Of a stretch of 64,000 nt of DNA, positions 1-9,923 are shown one piece after another. The position numbers and the translations under genes are program-made. The notes below the pieces were generated by a model, which was not told the DNA's origin, did not search any database, and saw nothing but the letters and a program-made list of their open reading frames with translations. Origin of the DNA: Thraustochytrium sp. TN22 (Eukaryota; Sar; Bigyra; Thraustochytrida; Thraustochytriidae); contig JABLUY010000022.1 in assembly GCA_013306675.1 (NCBI GenBank), forward strand, positions 160,347 to 224,346, given 5' to 3'. Each line of letters begins with the position of its first letter. Positions within the stretch are counted from its first letter, which is position 1.

Positions 1-153
1 CACGCACACGCGCACCACCTCCACCTTCCTCACTACACGCACGGCGTGCAGGACACGCGCTCCGCGGAGGCGCAGGCAGCCGAGGACGCCGCTGCCGCCG
101 CGCACGACGACGACTGTGGTGGCCAGTTCTCCCTCGAACTGGAGGACATGTGA
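1..153 (+). CDS. C-terminal end of an unidentified gene cut by the window edge
   Basis: Frame 1 is open from the first base to a TGA at 151-153, giving about 50 residues. The peptide begins His-rich (HAHAHHLHLPHYTHG), has an Ala/Glu/Asp stretch and ends in an acidic tail, QFSLELEDM. This looks like a genuine C-terminus: the composition is non-random and the 550 bases after the stop drop in GC, as seen beyond other stops here. Too little is present to name a family. The gene would converge on the minus-strand BTB gene whose stop is at 712. Confidence 0.5.
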   Translation, partial: HAHAHHLHLPHYTHGVQDTRSAEAQAAEDAAAAAHDDDCGGQFSLELEDM

Positions 154-450
154 GGTGCGCCACGCGACCATTGCCGAGGCGACGAACTGGAGATCTGACT
201 GTGAATTGCTGCTCGCTGCGTGTTGCACTGCTGCTGCTCATGGCCTGGCTGCTGCACAGCTGCGCGATGTGACGAATGAAATCTCGAATGAGCAAAGGCG
301 CTGCAGCAGACTGATGACATGACACCAGTGGTTTTCCGAGAGAGAAGACCTGCGAGCGATAACGAGGCCAGCAAGCAGTGCAAGCAAAGTTGTGCAAGTC
401 GTGCAAGCAAAGTGCATGGTGGGTGGGTGCTGGCCTCCTCTCTTCTGTTT

Positions 451-452
<2 letters not shown>

Positions 453-486
<34 letters not shown>
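453..486. repeat. (CT)n microsatellite
   Basis: About 17 uninterrupted CT dinucleotides lie between the stop of the left-edge gene and the stop of the BTB gene. No other feature is evident in the 154-711 interval, which has lower GC than the coding DNA around it and is probably made of the two converging 3' flanks. Confidence 0.9.
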
Positions 487-489
<3 letters not shown>

Positions 490-711
490 CCCCCCACCTC
501 TCCCTTTTCTGATGTCTTTTCCCATGAGCGCTGTCGCAATGTGCAGAAAACAGTAACAGTATCTCGTAGTCTCGTCTCCAACTGCTCGCTGGCTGCACGT
601 CTCTGCCCCAGGAAGCCTTGGTCTCTTGAAGGTTCGTTTTGTTCTTTTAGAGTTAGGCTAGAGTACCTGTACCAGTTACTGTGCGAGGGCGCGCGGCACG
701 GCGTCCTCTCC

Positions 712-2772
712 TCATGGGCCTCGGCACGCCGCTGTGGCCGTCTCCGCGTTCTCGCCCCCCCCGGATGCCGCCGACGTGGCACGCGTGACGTGCGCCGGTG
801 CAGGCGGCGCAGACGCGGCCTCGTTGGAGGTCGAGGAGGACGCAGGGCTAGAGGAGGAGGACGAGGAGGACGAGCTGGAGGACGAAGAGCTCGAAGAGGA
901 CGACGACGAGGAAGAGGACGACGACGAGGTGGTGGCGACGTCAGCAGCCGGAGGCCTCGCAGTTTGCAGAAAAGGCGCGCTGCGCACCGGCGCCGAGGAG
1001 ACGAGCCCGCTCGAGTCGCGTACAAGCGAGACGACCGAAGTGACGGCAGGCTGCGACTGCGCCTGTGCCTGCGCCTGCTGCTGCTGCTGCGGCTGCTGCG
1101 ATGCGGCGGAGGACGCAGCTGTGGGGGCGGCGTGAGGCTGGGCCGAAGCCACGCGGTTCGCGACGAGAAGCGGGGGCTGCGCCGGGCTGTGCAAGCCCTG
1201 CAGAAAGTGCAGGCGCGACGGGTTATGCCGTGCCGTGCGCGGGCGCTTCTTGGGCGGGTGGCTGAGGTCGACGACAGAGTCGAGGATCTCGCGCATGAGG
1301 TTTGCGTCGAGGCGCGCGTAGTCGTCCGAGACCTCCGAGATGACCTTGATGTTCTCAGAGATAAAGTGCAGCGCGTGGCGCTTAAGCTCGGGCGCGTGCG
1401 AGGCGTCGGCGATGCTGAGCACGCTTGCCGCATTGTGCACCGAGAGCCCTCGCGTGAGCGTGACGGTGCAGAGGCTCTTGAGGCTCTGCACGTCGTAACG
1501 GTTGGCCAGCACGAGCAAGTCGGACGCCAGATGGAGCTGAGAGGGCTCGATAGAGTCTGTGTACATAAAGTGCACGAAGGCGTGCAGGGCGTCCGGGTCG
1601 ACCTCCTTGACGACAACGACGTTGTTGCGCGATTCGCGCAGACTCGAGCTGAACATGGCGTCGAAGACGACGCTGCGCGCAGCCAGGACCACACGGTGCA
1701 CCTTGAAGACACGGCCCTCGCAGTGAAGCTCCACGTCCGTATACTTTTCGGACTGGTAGAGCGCGACCAGCGCGTTTGACAACTGCGGCTGGTACGACTT
1801 GAGCGCGAGGTCGCGCGCCTTGTGGTCCTGCCGGTTGATGTGCTCCAGCAAGAGGTCGCGGATCAGCTCCAGCCGCTTCGTGACGTCATTCGCGATGACC
1901 TCAGCGCCGCGCGTGATCTCGATGAATTGCAGCACGAGTCCCAGGGAGTCGTAGCCCTCCGGGAAGAACGACTTGGTCTTGCCGGCCGCCGTCTGCAGGT
2001 ACCACTCGCCCTTGTATCGGCACACCTTCTCGATGTCCGCGCCATACTCGAGCAGCGTGGTGATGAAGTCCTTTACAAAGGCGGCCGTCTGGATGCCGTT
2101 GCGGCCCTCAGACCCCTTCCACGTCGGCATTTCCAGAATCGCAAGGTGCAGCGCCGTGCCGCCCTGCCGCTGCTCGCCGTCCATGTCGTACATGTTGATG
2201 TTGATGTCGCGGTGCTCCAGCAGGCACTTGACCGTGTCCAGATCACCCACCGTGATGGCCTGCCAGAACGACTTTTGCGCCGGGCTCGCCTTGCCCGACG
2301 TCAGCACGGCGCTCGCGACCGCCTCGTGGTCCGGGTCCGCGGCGGCGGCGGCCGCAGCCGCAGCCGCCACTGCTGTCGCCGCAGCCTGCGGGTCCACCCC
2401 GTGCTGGCCTCCGCCCTGGTTCTGCTGCTGCTGCTGGTTCTGCTGGTTCTGCTGCTGCTGGTGGTTCTGCTGCTGCTGCGAGTTTGAAGGTTCCTGCGGC
2501 GCCGACGTGGTGGGGTGCAAGGCCAGCGAGCGCGCCCCGGGCACGTGCGGGTGCTGCGGCGGCTGCACGAGCTGTTGCTCGCTCGGCGCGTGCTGCGGGA
2601 GATGCAGCACTGTCTGCGTCTGTTGCGACGACGGTGGACCATGGCTCGCGTCATCCTGCTGATGCTGCATCTGCGCCCGTGCCTGCGGCGGGTGCTCGGC
2701 CGTCTGCTGCACCTGCTGCGAGCCGGACTGCCGCGCCTGACGCGCGGACGGGATGCTAAGGGCGCCGTTCAT
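712..2772 (-). CDS. Ankyrin-repeat and BTB/POZ domain protein
   Basis: This 686-residue protein has a Q-rich N-terminus (about 20-150), an ankyrin-like part (about 167-260, with FWQAITVGDLDTVKCLLEH and TALHLAI) and a BTB/POZ domain (about 343-450, with YTDVELHCEGRVFKVHRVVL and VHFMYTDSIEPSQ). A BACK-like segment follows (LTRGLSVHNAASVL, about 445-505). The tail is basic (KKRPRTARHNPSR) and then rich in Gln and poly-Ser. BTB-BACK proteins of the SPOP/ABTB type usually dimerise and serve as cullin-3 substrate adaptors. That role is family knowledge; nothing here shows the substrate. The frame stays open upstream to an ATG at 3492, but those extra 240 codons are low-complexity Ala/Arg/Gly with an improbable Leu/Val run, so I chose the MNGALSIPS start at 2772. 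Confidence 0.85.
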   Translation of the reverse strand: MNGALSIPSARQARQSGSQQVQQTAEHPPQARAQMQHQQDDASHGPPSSQQTQTVLHLPQHAPSEQQLVQPPQHPHVPGARSLALHPTTSAPQEPSNSQQQQNHQQQQNQQNQQQQQNQGGGQHGVDPQAAATAVAAAAAAAAAADPDHEAVASAVLTSGKASPAQKSFWQAITVGDLDTVKCLLEHRDININMYDMDGEQRQGGTALHLAILEMPTWKGSEGRNGIQTAAFVKDFITTLLEYGADIEKVCRYKGEWYLQTAAGKTKSFFPEGYDSLGLVLQFIEITRGAEVIANDVTKRLELIRDLLLEHINRQDHKARDLALKSYQPQLSNALVALYQSEKYTDVELHCEGRVFKVHRVVLAARSVVFDAMFSSSLRESRNNVVVVKEVDPDALHAFVHFMYTDSIEPSQLHLASDLLVLANRYDVQSLKSLCTVTLTRGLSVHNAASVLSIADASHAPELKRHALHFISENIKVISEVSDDYARLDANLMREILDSVVDLSHPPKKRPRTARHNPSRLHFLQGLHSPAQPPLLVANRVASAQPHAAPTAASSAASQQPQQQQQAQAQAQSQPAVTSVVSLVRDSSGLVSSAPVRSAPFLQTARPPAADVATTSSSSSSSSSSSSSSSSSSSSSSSSSSSPASSSTSNEAASAPPAPAHVTRATSAASGGGENAETATAACRGP

Positions 2773-3098
2773 GGAGTATGAGTACACGGCGCCGGCAGAG
2801 CAGGCGCTGCACGCGCCGCCGCCACCCTTGCGACCGCCCCACGTGGAGTCTCGTCCAAGGCTGGGACTGCCGGCGCTGGGGGCGCGCCCTTGTGCGCGCG
2901 GGGCCCTCTCCGCGTCGCGCGCGTCGCGCGCGCCGCCGTTGCCGCCGCCTTCGCGCCGCCGCGGTGCTTCGCGGGCGGCGGGCGCGTGCGCGGTCTCCTC
3001 GCGGTCCCGCTCGTGAACTCTCGCCGCGCGTCGCGCAGGAGCCGCGGCCCCGTCGTCGTCCACCGCTGCTCGCCGCTGCTGCCTCCGCTGCCGCCGCT

Positions 3099-3130
<32 letters not shown>

Positions 3131-3312
3131 GCTCCTCGCCGTCGCCGCGCCGCGCTCCTCGCGCGACCGGGTTTGCCGCCCTGCGCCGCGGCCCGCCTTC
3201 CGCCATGCCGGGCCGCCCCCCTGCCGCCCGCCTCCGCGCCCGCGCGGCGCGCGCGGCCGCGTGCCGAGGCGGACGCGCCGCGGCCTCCGCTCCGCGCCGC
3301 CCGCGCGCCCCG

Positions 3313-3344
<32 letters not shown>

Positions 3345-3700
3345 GCCGGGACGGGCTCGCGGCGGCCAGCAGGCGGCCAAGCGCGCGGGCGCCGCCGCCG
3401 CCGCGAGGCGCGAAGACGCGGAGAACGAGCGGGACGAGGACGACGAGGACGGCGAGGACGACGAGCAGGACGAACAGCACGGCGAAGAGCACGAGCAGGA
3501 CGAGCAGGAACAGCAGGACGAGCAGGACGAGCAGGACGACGAGGACAAGAAGGGCGAGGAAGAGGACGAGGACGAGGAAGAGGAAGAGGAAGAGCAGGAC
3601 GACGAGGAGCTGACGGCCGGGCGAAGAGCTGAGAAGGCTGCAGGCGATGGAGGAGACGGACTCGACGGTGTCAATTGACTTGCCGAGGCCTCGACGTCAC
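2773..3700. other. Low-complexity GC- and purine-biased region upstream of the BTB gene
   Basis: The stretch has CCG/GCC runs (about 3060-3140) and a GA/GAC/GAG-rich tract on the plus strand (about 3418-3620). It is open in several frames at once: the purine tract reads as Asp/Glu runs on plus and as Ser or Leu/Val runs on minus. Simultaneous openness with trivial composition argues for leader or promoter DNA rather than a separate gene. The tract could still encode an N-terminal extension of the BTB protein. Confidence 0.5.
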
Positions 3701-3768
3701 GATGTGACTTGCAATGACAAGCGACGATGCCTTGCGACGACGAGCGACTTGCACTGGTGAACAACTAG

Positions 3769-3838
3769 CCTTGCGGCGCTCTTAGAGCGTTGAAGATGCG
3801 CGTCCTTGCGGCGCTCTTAGAGCTTTGAAGATGCTCGT
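3769..3838. repeat. 35-bp tandem duplication
   Basis: Two adjacent copies (3769-3803 and 3804-3838) share CCTTGCGGCGCTCTTAGAGC and differ at only a few positions after it. They sit upstream of the BTB gene and about 370 bases beyond the stop of the ZMYND10-like gene. The rest of 3700-4210 has lower GC and no supported gene. Confidence 0.85.
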
Positions 3839-4210
3839 CCTGCTCCAGCCTTGACGCCCTTTGACCTGCAACAGCTTCTTCTCTATCTCGTCATTTACTC
3901 CGAGGCCATGCTTATTTCGCTCTTGCACAAGGTCTCCATTTCACGCTCGGGCATCTGCTCCTCACTCCTCATGCACATGCTCGTGTTCGCGCTCGCGTCG
4001 GTGGCTGTTCTATTTGTCACGCAGGAAAGCTGCCGGCTTGTAGAGGTCGCAAAAGAGCCTTTGCATCGTTTTCACTTCCCGATCGCCTCGTTACTTTTGG
4101 AGTGCTTTGGAGTGCCGTGAGGGATGGCGGCGGCAACGCTTCGGCCTTTCATTCAAGTTGGCATTGACTGTGAGATCGATCGAGTTCAGAAGGTGTGCAC
4201 AAATGGTTCA

Positions 4211-5917
4211 TCATGGAGTTTCGTCCTGAGCGAGTGAGAGAAAGACAGCGCCGAGACGGAGGTCTTCATCGGCCGCGGGCTGATGACACTGGACCTGTGC
4301 GACCGCACCGTGCTTAAGGGCGCCGAGCTTGACCCAAGTCTCCGGCACGGCGAGCAGGTCAGCGGCAGGCAGGGACTTGGAAAAGATGGTAATGTCGTCG
4401 CCGCGCGAGCGGCGCACGACCATCTTGAGCATGAGGGAGTCGGCGAGCGGGAGGGCAACGTCGAGCGCCGCGGCGCTGGCGTTGGCTGCCTTGTTCTCCT
4501 GGTCAAAAGGCACCATTTGGAAGCGGAGAAAACGGCCCTTGGAGGTGGCCTGGTCCGTGCCCTGGTCCGCGAGCGGGGCGAGGCGCAGCTCCAGGCCAGA
4601 CTGAAGCTCGAGAACGGCCTCGCGAGGCGCGATGGCCTTGGGCGCCGCGGGCGGCTGCGCGGCATCTGTAGCAGCCTCGTCGGCCGGCGCGCCCGTCTCG
4701 GCGTCGATGTCCTCTGTGAGGAGGCGGTGGGTGAGGAGGTCCTCGACAGCGTCCTCGTTGTAGAGGCCAGCGAGACGGCGCACGAGCGGGTCCTCGTGGG
4801 ACTCCTTGCCAGCGAATACGTTGTCGAGGGCGTGGCGTACCTGCGCAGCCCAGTCGGTGCGGGATAGGAGGCGCTCGCGCACCTCGGCGACCTGCTCGAG
4901 CACGAGCGAGCCGGCAGAGGTAGCGGGCGGCGCGTCCATGATGGTGAGCTCGTCAAAGGTGCGCTGCAGGTCGGCAAGCACGGGGAGCTGGTCGAGCAGC
5001 GTCTGGTTGAGGTACTTGCGCACGCGCAGCAGCGAGTCCTTGCGGAAGGAGTGGAAGTGGTAGCGCTTGCGCACCTCGCCCTCGCAGAGCAGGTTGAAGA
5101 GAACGAGCCAGGGCTGCGCCTCGAGCGGCGTGAGCAGGAGGAGGTCCTGTGGGTCAACGCGCGCCCACTGGTGGTCCTTGAGCTTCTCCCACTGGCCCTG
5201 GCTGTTGCGGCGCGTCCAGGGCGGGTTCTCGATGAGCGGCACGATGAGGCAGGGCACGTCGTGGGTGTCGAGCAGGCGCGACATGGCGCTGAGCGGGAGC
5301 TGCACGACATGCTCGCAGATGTAGCGCAGCACGGCGACGGCGGCCACGGCGCAGCGCCAGGCCACCTCACGCAGCTGGCGCTCAAAGTCGCGCAGACGGC
5401 CCTCGGGGGACTCCACGTCCACCGGCGCCGCGTCGAGGTCCGCCCCCGCGGCCTCGGCGCCGTCCTCGCGCAGCGCCTCCTCGCACAGCCAGCGCACGCG
5501 CCGGCAGCAATAGTCGATGAGCTCCAAAATGAGGTCGCCGCAGGCCTGCGCCGCGTAGTCGTGGTAGAGCACCACCTCGAGCAGGTTGCACAGCGTCGCC
5601 TCGTGAAAGGCCACGTGGTAGCCGCGGATGGCGTGGTCCTCGGCCAGCCGCCGGCGCACCTTGTCGTCCGCCAGCACGCGCTCGCGCCACGCCTCCACCA
5701 CCACGAGCTCGTGCACCAGCACGCGCAGCTTATCGTGCGTCACCAGCCCCTCCAGCACGAAGTTCTCCTCGTTGCGCTGCACGCTCGCGTGCGCCTGCAG
5801 GTTGAGCTGCTGCAGGCGCACGTGCTGCGCCATCCACGCGGCGCCGCCCACGTCCTCCAGGCCCAGCTCCTGCAGCGCCTCGATCTCGCGCTCCGCGTCC
5901 GCCGCCGCCAGCACCAT
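4211..5917 (-). CDS. ZMYND10: ZMYND10-like dynein-arm assembly factor lacking the MYND finger
   Basis: This 568-residue protein matches the body of ZMYND10 (BLU). Characteristic blocks are MSRLLDTHDVPCLIVPLIEN, NPPWTRR, LTPLEAQPWLVLFNLL, SFRKDSLLRVRKYLNQ and LLDQLPVLADLQRTFDEL (roughly 200-330). In animals ZMYND10 acts in the cytoplasm with DNAAF11 and chaperones to preassemble axonemal dynein arms, so the gene implies motile cilia. The animal protein is about 440 residues and ends in a Cys-rich MYND zinc finger. Here no such Cys cluster exists; after about residue 400 there is an Ala/Pro linker and a roughly 130-residue segment with alternating hydrophobics (RFLRFQMVPF, WVKLGALKHGAVAQVQC). 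The start MVLAAADAE is preferred over an ATG at 6127, because the intervening codons cover an 11-bp tandem repeat. Confidence 0.88.
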   Translation of the reverse strand: MVLAAADAEREIEALQELGLEDVGGAAWMAQHVRLQQLNLQAHASVQRNEENFVLEGLVTHDKLRVLVHELVVVEAWRERVLADDKVRRRLAEDHAIRGYHVAFHEATLCNLLEVVLYHDYAAQACGDLILELIDYCCRRVRWLCEEALREDGAEAAGADLDAAPVDVESPEGRLRDFERQLREVAWRCAVAAVAVLRYICEHVVQLPLSAMSRLLDTHDVPCLIVPLIENPPWTRRNSQGQWEKLKDHQWARVDPQDLLLLTPLEAQPWLVLFNLLCEGEVRKRYHFHSFRKDSLLRVRKYLNQTLLDQLPVLADLQRTFDELTIMDAPPATSAGSLVLEQVAEVRERLLSRTDWAAQVRHALDNVFAGKESHEDPLVRRLAGLYNEDAVEDLLTHRLLTEDIDAETGAPADEAATDAAQPPAAPKAIAPREAVLELQSGLELRLAPLADQGTDQATSKGRFLRFQMVPFDQENKAANASAAALDVALPLADSLMLKMVVRRSRGDDITIFSKSLPAADLLAVPETWVKLGALKHGAVAQVQCHQPAADEDLRLGAVFLSLAQDETP

Positions 5918-5947
5918 GCTGCCGCCGCGCGCGCGCGCGCCGCCCCT

Positions 5948-6002
5948 CGCCGCGTCCTCGCCGCGTCCTCGCCGCGTCCTCGCCGCGTCCTCGCCGCGTC
6001 CG
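5948..6002. repeat. 11-bp tandem repeat in the ZMYND10 leader
   Basis: About five copies of CGCCGCGTCCT lie just upstream of the chosen ZMYND10 ATG. Because the unit is not a multiple of three, its reading frame changes from copy to copy, which argues against it being translated. Confidence 0.85.
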
Positions 6003-9000
6003 GCCTCTCCGGTCTGTCTGCCGCGCGCGTTGCTCGTGTTGGAGCGACTCGGAGACAGCGACGGAGTCCGAGACGGCGGAGCGCGCCAAGCCCAGTGCCG
6101 TTCAACGGTTGCTGTCCGAGTACACATGCGACGAGCTGGCCTTGCTCGCTCAAACTTTACGAATTAGCTAGCTAGCAAGTCAGCGGGCGCGGGCGCGGAC
6201 GCGGGCGCGGGCGTGGGCGAGCAAAAGTAATGTGCCAGCCTCGGCCTGCCGGTGCGGGCAAGGATTTGCGCGTGTTGCAAGATGAAGGCGGAGAGACAAG
6301 ACTTGGCTAAAGAAAGCGAGACGGCAGGCCGCGGCGAACCGTGATGCAAGGAAAGAAGAGCGAAGACATGTGTCTCTCATCATCTGGGCGCGAAGAAAAG
6401 GTGGGCACGAAGCATTGTTCCCCTTGAAGCAGGTGTTTCCCTTGTGTAACGGAGCAAGAGCAAGAGCGTGACTCTTGAACAAGAGCCTCGCCTCGCATTC
6501 GAATTTGAAAAGGTGTATTTCGCGCGGCGAAGTTCTGATCAGAGAGGCTTGTCGTTGAGTTTGCGTTTCGCGAGCCAGAGGATGTCCACTGTCCAAGAGA
6601 TCTCTGACTGGCTTGAGAGATCTCAACACACCAAGGCACACCAAACGAAGCCTGATCTCGCTGATCTCGTGAGCTGGAGAGTCATATGAGCTAGTCAGAT
6701 GAGTGGCTGAGCCTGAGCCTGAGCCACAGTCAGAGCGTGCGATGAGTGGCTCCCGGGCGTGTCATCACTCGAACACCAACACCATCGAACTTCGCGGGCC
6801 CGCACTCTCGGGTCCAGCGTTGCTCCAAGGTGTTGGAGCCACACGGCAAGGTGTTGAGGCCACTCGTGCCACTCATGCCAGACGGAGGCCAGTCACTGCA
6901 GCCAGGTGAACCACACTGGCAGCCCCGGGTGTTTGGCAGCAGCCTCAGACAACTTCCACACAAGCCTACTGTAGTCAAGGAACCGCTGGCTCAAGCCGCC
7001 CTGGCCGGCTAGCCTAGCCGCAGCCTGCGTGGCGCAGCCGCTGCACGTCACCCAGGTCGGCCGCGAACGGCCAGCGAGCCGCCTCATGCTGAGCTCGCCA
7101 AGGGCTTCACCGCCGACCCCGCGGCTGCGCTGGCCTGCGCTACACGCGTCTTCACGGTTTTCTCACCCTCGACACCCTCGGTTCTCCCGTCCGTCTCAAG
7201 ACTCTCACATCCTCGCAGCCACTGCCAGCTAACCTGAGCCAACCAGCCAGCTGAGCCAGCTGATGACGCACCCTTTGCTCTTGCATGGGTCATGCCTCTG
7301 ATGACAGCGAACGTGTGGCGGCCAGCCAGCCACTCGGCTCCGGCGCTGCCGTGGCTGGGTGGCGGCCGCCCAGCAGCGCGGAGCTCCTCCCGCCGCCGGC
7401 CGCCCGCCGCCGCGCGTCGCCGCGGCCAGCTCAGCCCGGGCGTCTCCTCCCCGGGCTCGTCGGCGCTGTGCAGTCGGCTGCTCCGCCTCCGAGTCGGCTG
7501 CAGCGCTCGCCCGATCTTGATCGCGTGCGGCGTGCTGCCGGCCTTGACTTCGCCGCGCAACACGCGAGCTGAGGCGACCCTTGCCAGGGTCGCCGGCGCA
7601 CGTGGACGCCGCATGGGCGGTGCCAGTGCGCGTGGCGCAGGCGTCAGCGCGGCTCAGCGCCGGCCTCGCGGGCGGTTGGCGGCCGCCCCGCCTCGCCCCG
7701 CCCGGCCTCGCCTCGCCTCGCCTCGCCCCGCCTCGCTGGCTGCGGCTCCGGCCGGCGAGGAGCGGCGGGAAGCGGCGAGAAGCCGCGGGAAAGCGGCGCG
7801 ACTGTCTGTACGCGGCGCGGCGCGGGGGAGGGTGGCGAACCGGCGGAGCCCGCCACGACGGAGCAAAACACATGCGACCGTTGCGGGCGGCGCGCACAAC
7901 TGCGTCGGTCAGTCCGGAAAACAGCGGCGGGCGGAAGCCCGACTTGGCCGCGGCGCATTCTTCACTTGCCCACGGGTTCATTCCCTCCCAGCTCGCTCTC
8001 TCTGCCCCCCTGCCTGCCTCCCTTCGCCGCCTGACCGTGAGAGACCTGGCCGCGGGCCGCGGCGGCGACGCCGGCGAGAGACGCGGGCTAGGCTAGTTTC
8101 CGGCCGCCCTCGCCGCCCACCCGCGACGCGACGCCCTCCCTCTCGCGCTCGAGCTCGGGCTCGGCGCGATGTGGGCGCGGAGATGACACGACGTTAGATT
8201 CAATCGCAGCCGGCCGACCCGCAGCGCGCGCACTGCGGGCGCGGGACCGGAGGGCCGGCGCCGGCTGCGGGGGAACCCGCGCGCGGCGGCGCCCACCCGT
8301 TCAAATGCGGCGGGCAGGCCAAAGGCAGGGCACGGCAGTCGCCTTCGCCGCCAGCGCAGCCCAGGCGCGGCAGGACCCGAGGCAGGCAGACGCCAATCGA
8401 CCGCCGCGCGGCGACCGGCCGCAGCGCGACCCCAGCGCCAGCGGGAGGGGCGCGACACCGAACTGGCCCGCGCGCCAGGCGGTTCGGCAGCGGGCATCGC
8501 GCGCCGCGACGCGCCGCGACGCGACGCTCGGGCCTGACGCAGCGAGACATCCCTGGCAAGAGCTCGCGACGCGTGCTCGCGCGGCGACGCGCGACGGCGA
8601 GGAGGCAGGCGGCGCACGCGCGCGACAGGCAGCGCGCTCGCGCGGCGGCGGCGGCGGCGGCGGCGGCGGCATCCCCAGCGCAGGACAGCGGCCAGCAAGG
8701 CGGCCTCCCGGTTTTGCCATCTGGGCCCGTGCCCAACTCGGGGCGTCTCCGACGCTCGCGACGTCGCAGGCGCGCAGACCCGAACTCGGCGGCCTTGCGC
8801 TCGCGCGTGCGCGTGCGCTTGCGCGCGGCAGACCGCGACCGGCCAAGCGCGGCGGCCTCGGGCTGCACGGAGACGGCCGGCGCGGCGGACGGCGACGGGG
8901 GGCCTGGGAACCGGCCTCCGCACCGAGCTGCGAGACGAGGCAGACGAGACGAGACGAGACGAGACGCGGCTCGGCGGGTCCGGCTGCCGGCCGAGGTGCT

Positions 9001-9105
9001 GCGCGTTGCGCCAAGCGAGGGCGACGACGACCTGGGCAGCGGCGGCAGGCGCGAGTGCGTCTAGGCTAGCGAGGGGACGGGCGGGAGAGCGAGAGGAGCG
9101 GCAGG
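6003..9105. other. 3-kb region without a supported gene
   Basis: 6180-6700 has relatively low GC. 7280-9060 is extremely GC-rich and open in four or five frames at once, with Arg/Ala/Pro/Gly-dominated translations and no recognisable domain. Short direct repeats occur, such as GAGACGAGAC units near 8936-8970 and a (GGC)n run near 8643-8670. I see no RNA gene or transposase. It probably holds the promoters of ZMYND10 (minus) and of the small plus-strand gene at 9106, possibly with non-coding transcripts. Confidence 0.5.
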
Positions 9106-9459
9106 ATGATCGCGGCCCGCGCAAGCTCGCACTGCAGGCGGCCGTCGTGGGAGACGCTGCGAGTGGCGCGCGTCTGGGCCGCGGCCGGGCCGGCCGAGGC
9201 GGCCGTGGCGCCGCTCTGCGCCGGCGCGCGGCGCTACATCCAGCAGGCAGCCGTGCAGGACCCGGTGGCGGGCCAGGACAAGCTGTCCTCGCTGCCCGGG
9301 ATGGACTTTAGCAAGCTCGAGGAGCCCTTCGTGGTGCTCGACCGCCGCGGAGAGTTCTACTACGAGCCCGTGCCCTGCGTGGAGAGCAGGCACCCGAGCA
9401 CCGCCGATGCGCGGAACAACAGCACCCCCGACGAGATCGAGGACCTGCTGTACCTGTAG
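9106..9459 (+). CDS. Small conserved-looking protein with a probable mitochondrial presequence
   Basis: This is a 117-residue protein. The N-terminus is rich in Arg, Ala and Ser and nearly free of acidic residues (MIAARASSHCRRPSW; ARRYIQQ near 42-48), as in mitochondrial transit peptides. The remainder is ordinary, soluble-looking sequence: LSSLPGMDFSKLEEPFVVLD, RRGEFYYEPVPCVESRHP and an acidic end, PDEIEDLLYL. Normal composition in the second half, unlike the Arg/Ala shadow frames around it, is the main reason to accept it. I do not recognise a family. It is followed 465 bases later by PSMG4 on the same strand. Confidence 0.6.
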   Translation: MIAARASSHCRRPSWETLRVARVWAAAGPAEAAVAPLCAGARRYIQQAAVQDPVAGQDKLSSLPGMDFSKLEEPFVVLDRRGEFYYEPVPCVESRHPSTADARNNSTPDEIEDLLYL

Positions 9460-9923
9460 CTACCCTAATTGGCTCCTCCAGCCTGGGCCATGGGCCGCCT
9501 CGTCTCGTCTCGCTGCGTCGCGTCGCGTCGCGTCGCGTCGTCGAACGAGCGAGTGAGCGAGCGAGCGAGCAAGTGGGCGGGCGGGTGACAGCCCGCCTCG
9601 GCGGCACCCTGAGCTGTATTCTACCTCATACCACCTCTAAGAAGCGGAAGGCGCATCATGTCATGGCAGGTTCCCTTTTCTTTGCTCTCGGTCGCGGCGG
9701 CACGGTGGCCGTCTCCCTTGGCCTGGCTGCTCACAGTCAAGCTCACTGGCACGTCGCACTTGGTCGTGACATTGCACTTGGTCGCGACATGCCTCTTGAT
9801 CTTGGCCAGTCCCTCTCGCCCTGGGGCCTGGCTGGCCACCGCCAAGACCAGCGGCAGCTCGGCTCTCGTGCTTCTGCGGGCAGACAGACAGACCTCTGCA
9901 AGCAAAGCCCCCACCAAGCCAAG

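Noticed and set aside
319-1779. 486-codon plus-strand frame over the BTB gene end
   Set aside because: Shadow of the BTB/BACK coding region; Arg-rich composition, and it starts in a microsatellite.
2773-3492. N-terminal extension of the BTB protein with an apparent membrane helix
   Set aside because: The Leu/Val run is the reverse reading of a GA-rich tract, and the next 200 codons are Ala/Arg/Gly repeats. An artefact is more likely than a membrane-anchored BTB protein.
3851-4120. 89-codon hydrophobic plus-strand frame
   Set aside because: Lies in low-GC spacer beyond the ZMYND10 stop, and hydrophobicity can arise from T-rich DNA. No leader, domain or context supports it.
8093-9124. 343-codon minus-strand frame in the 7-9 kb region
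   Set aside because: Arg/Ala/Pro-rich throughout, and overlapped by equally long frames on both strands; no domain.
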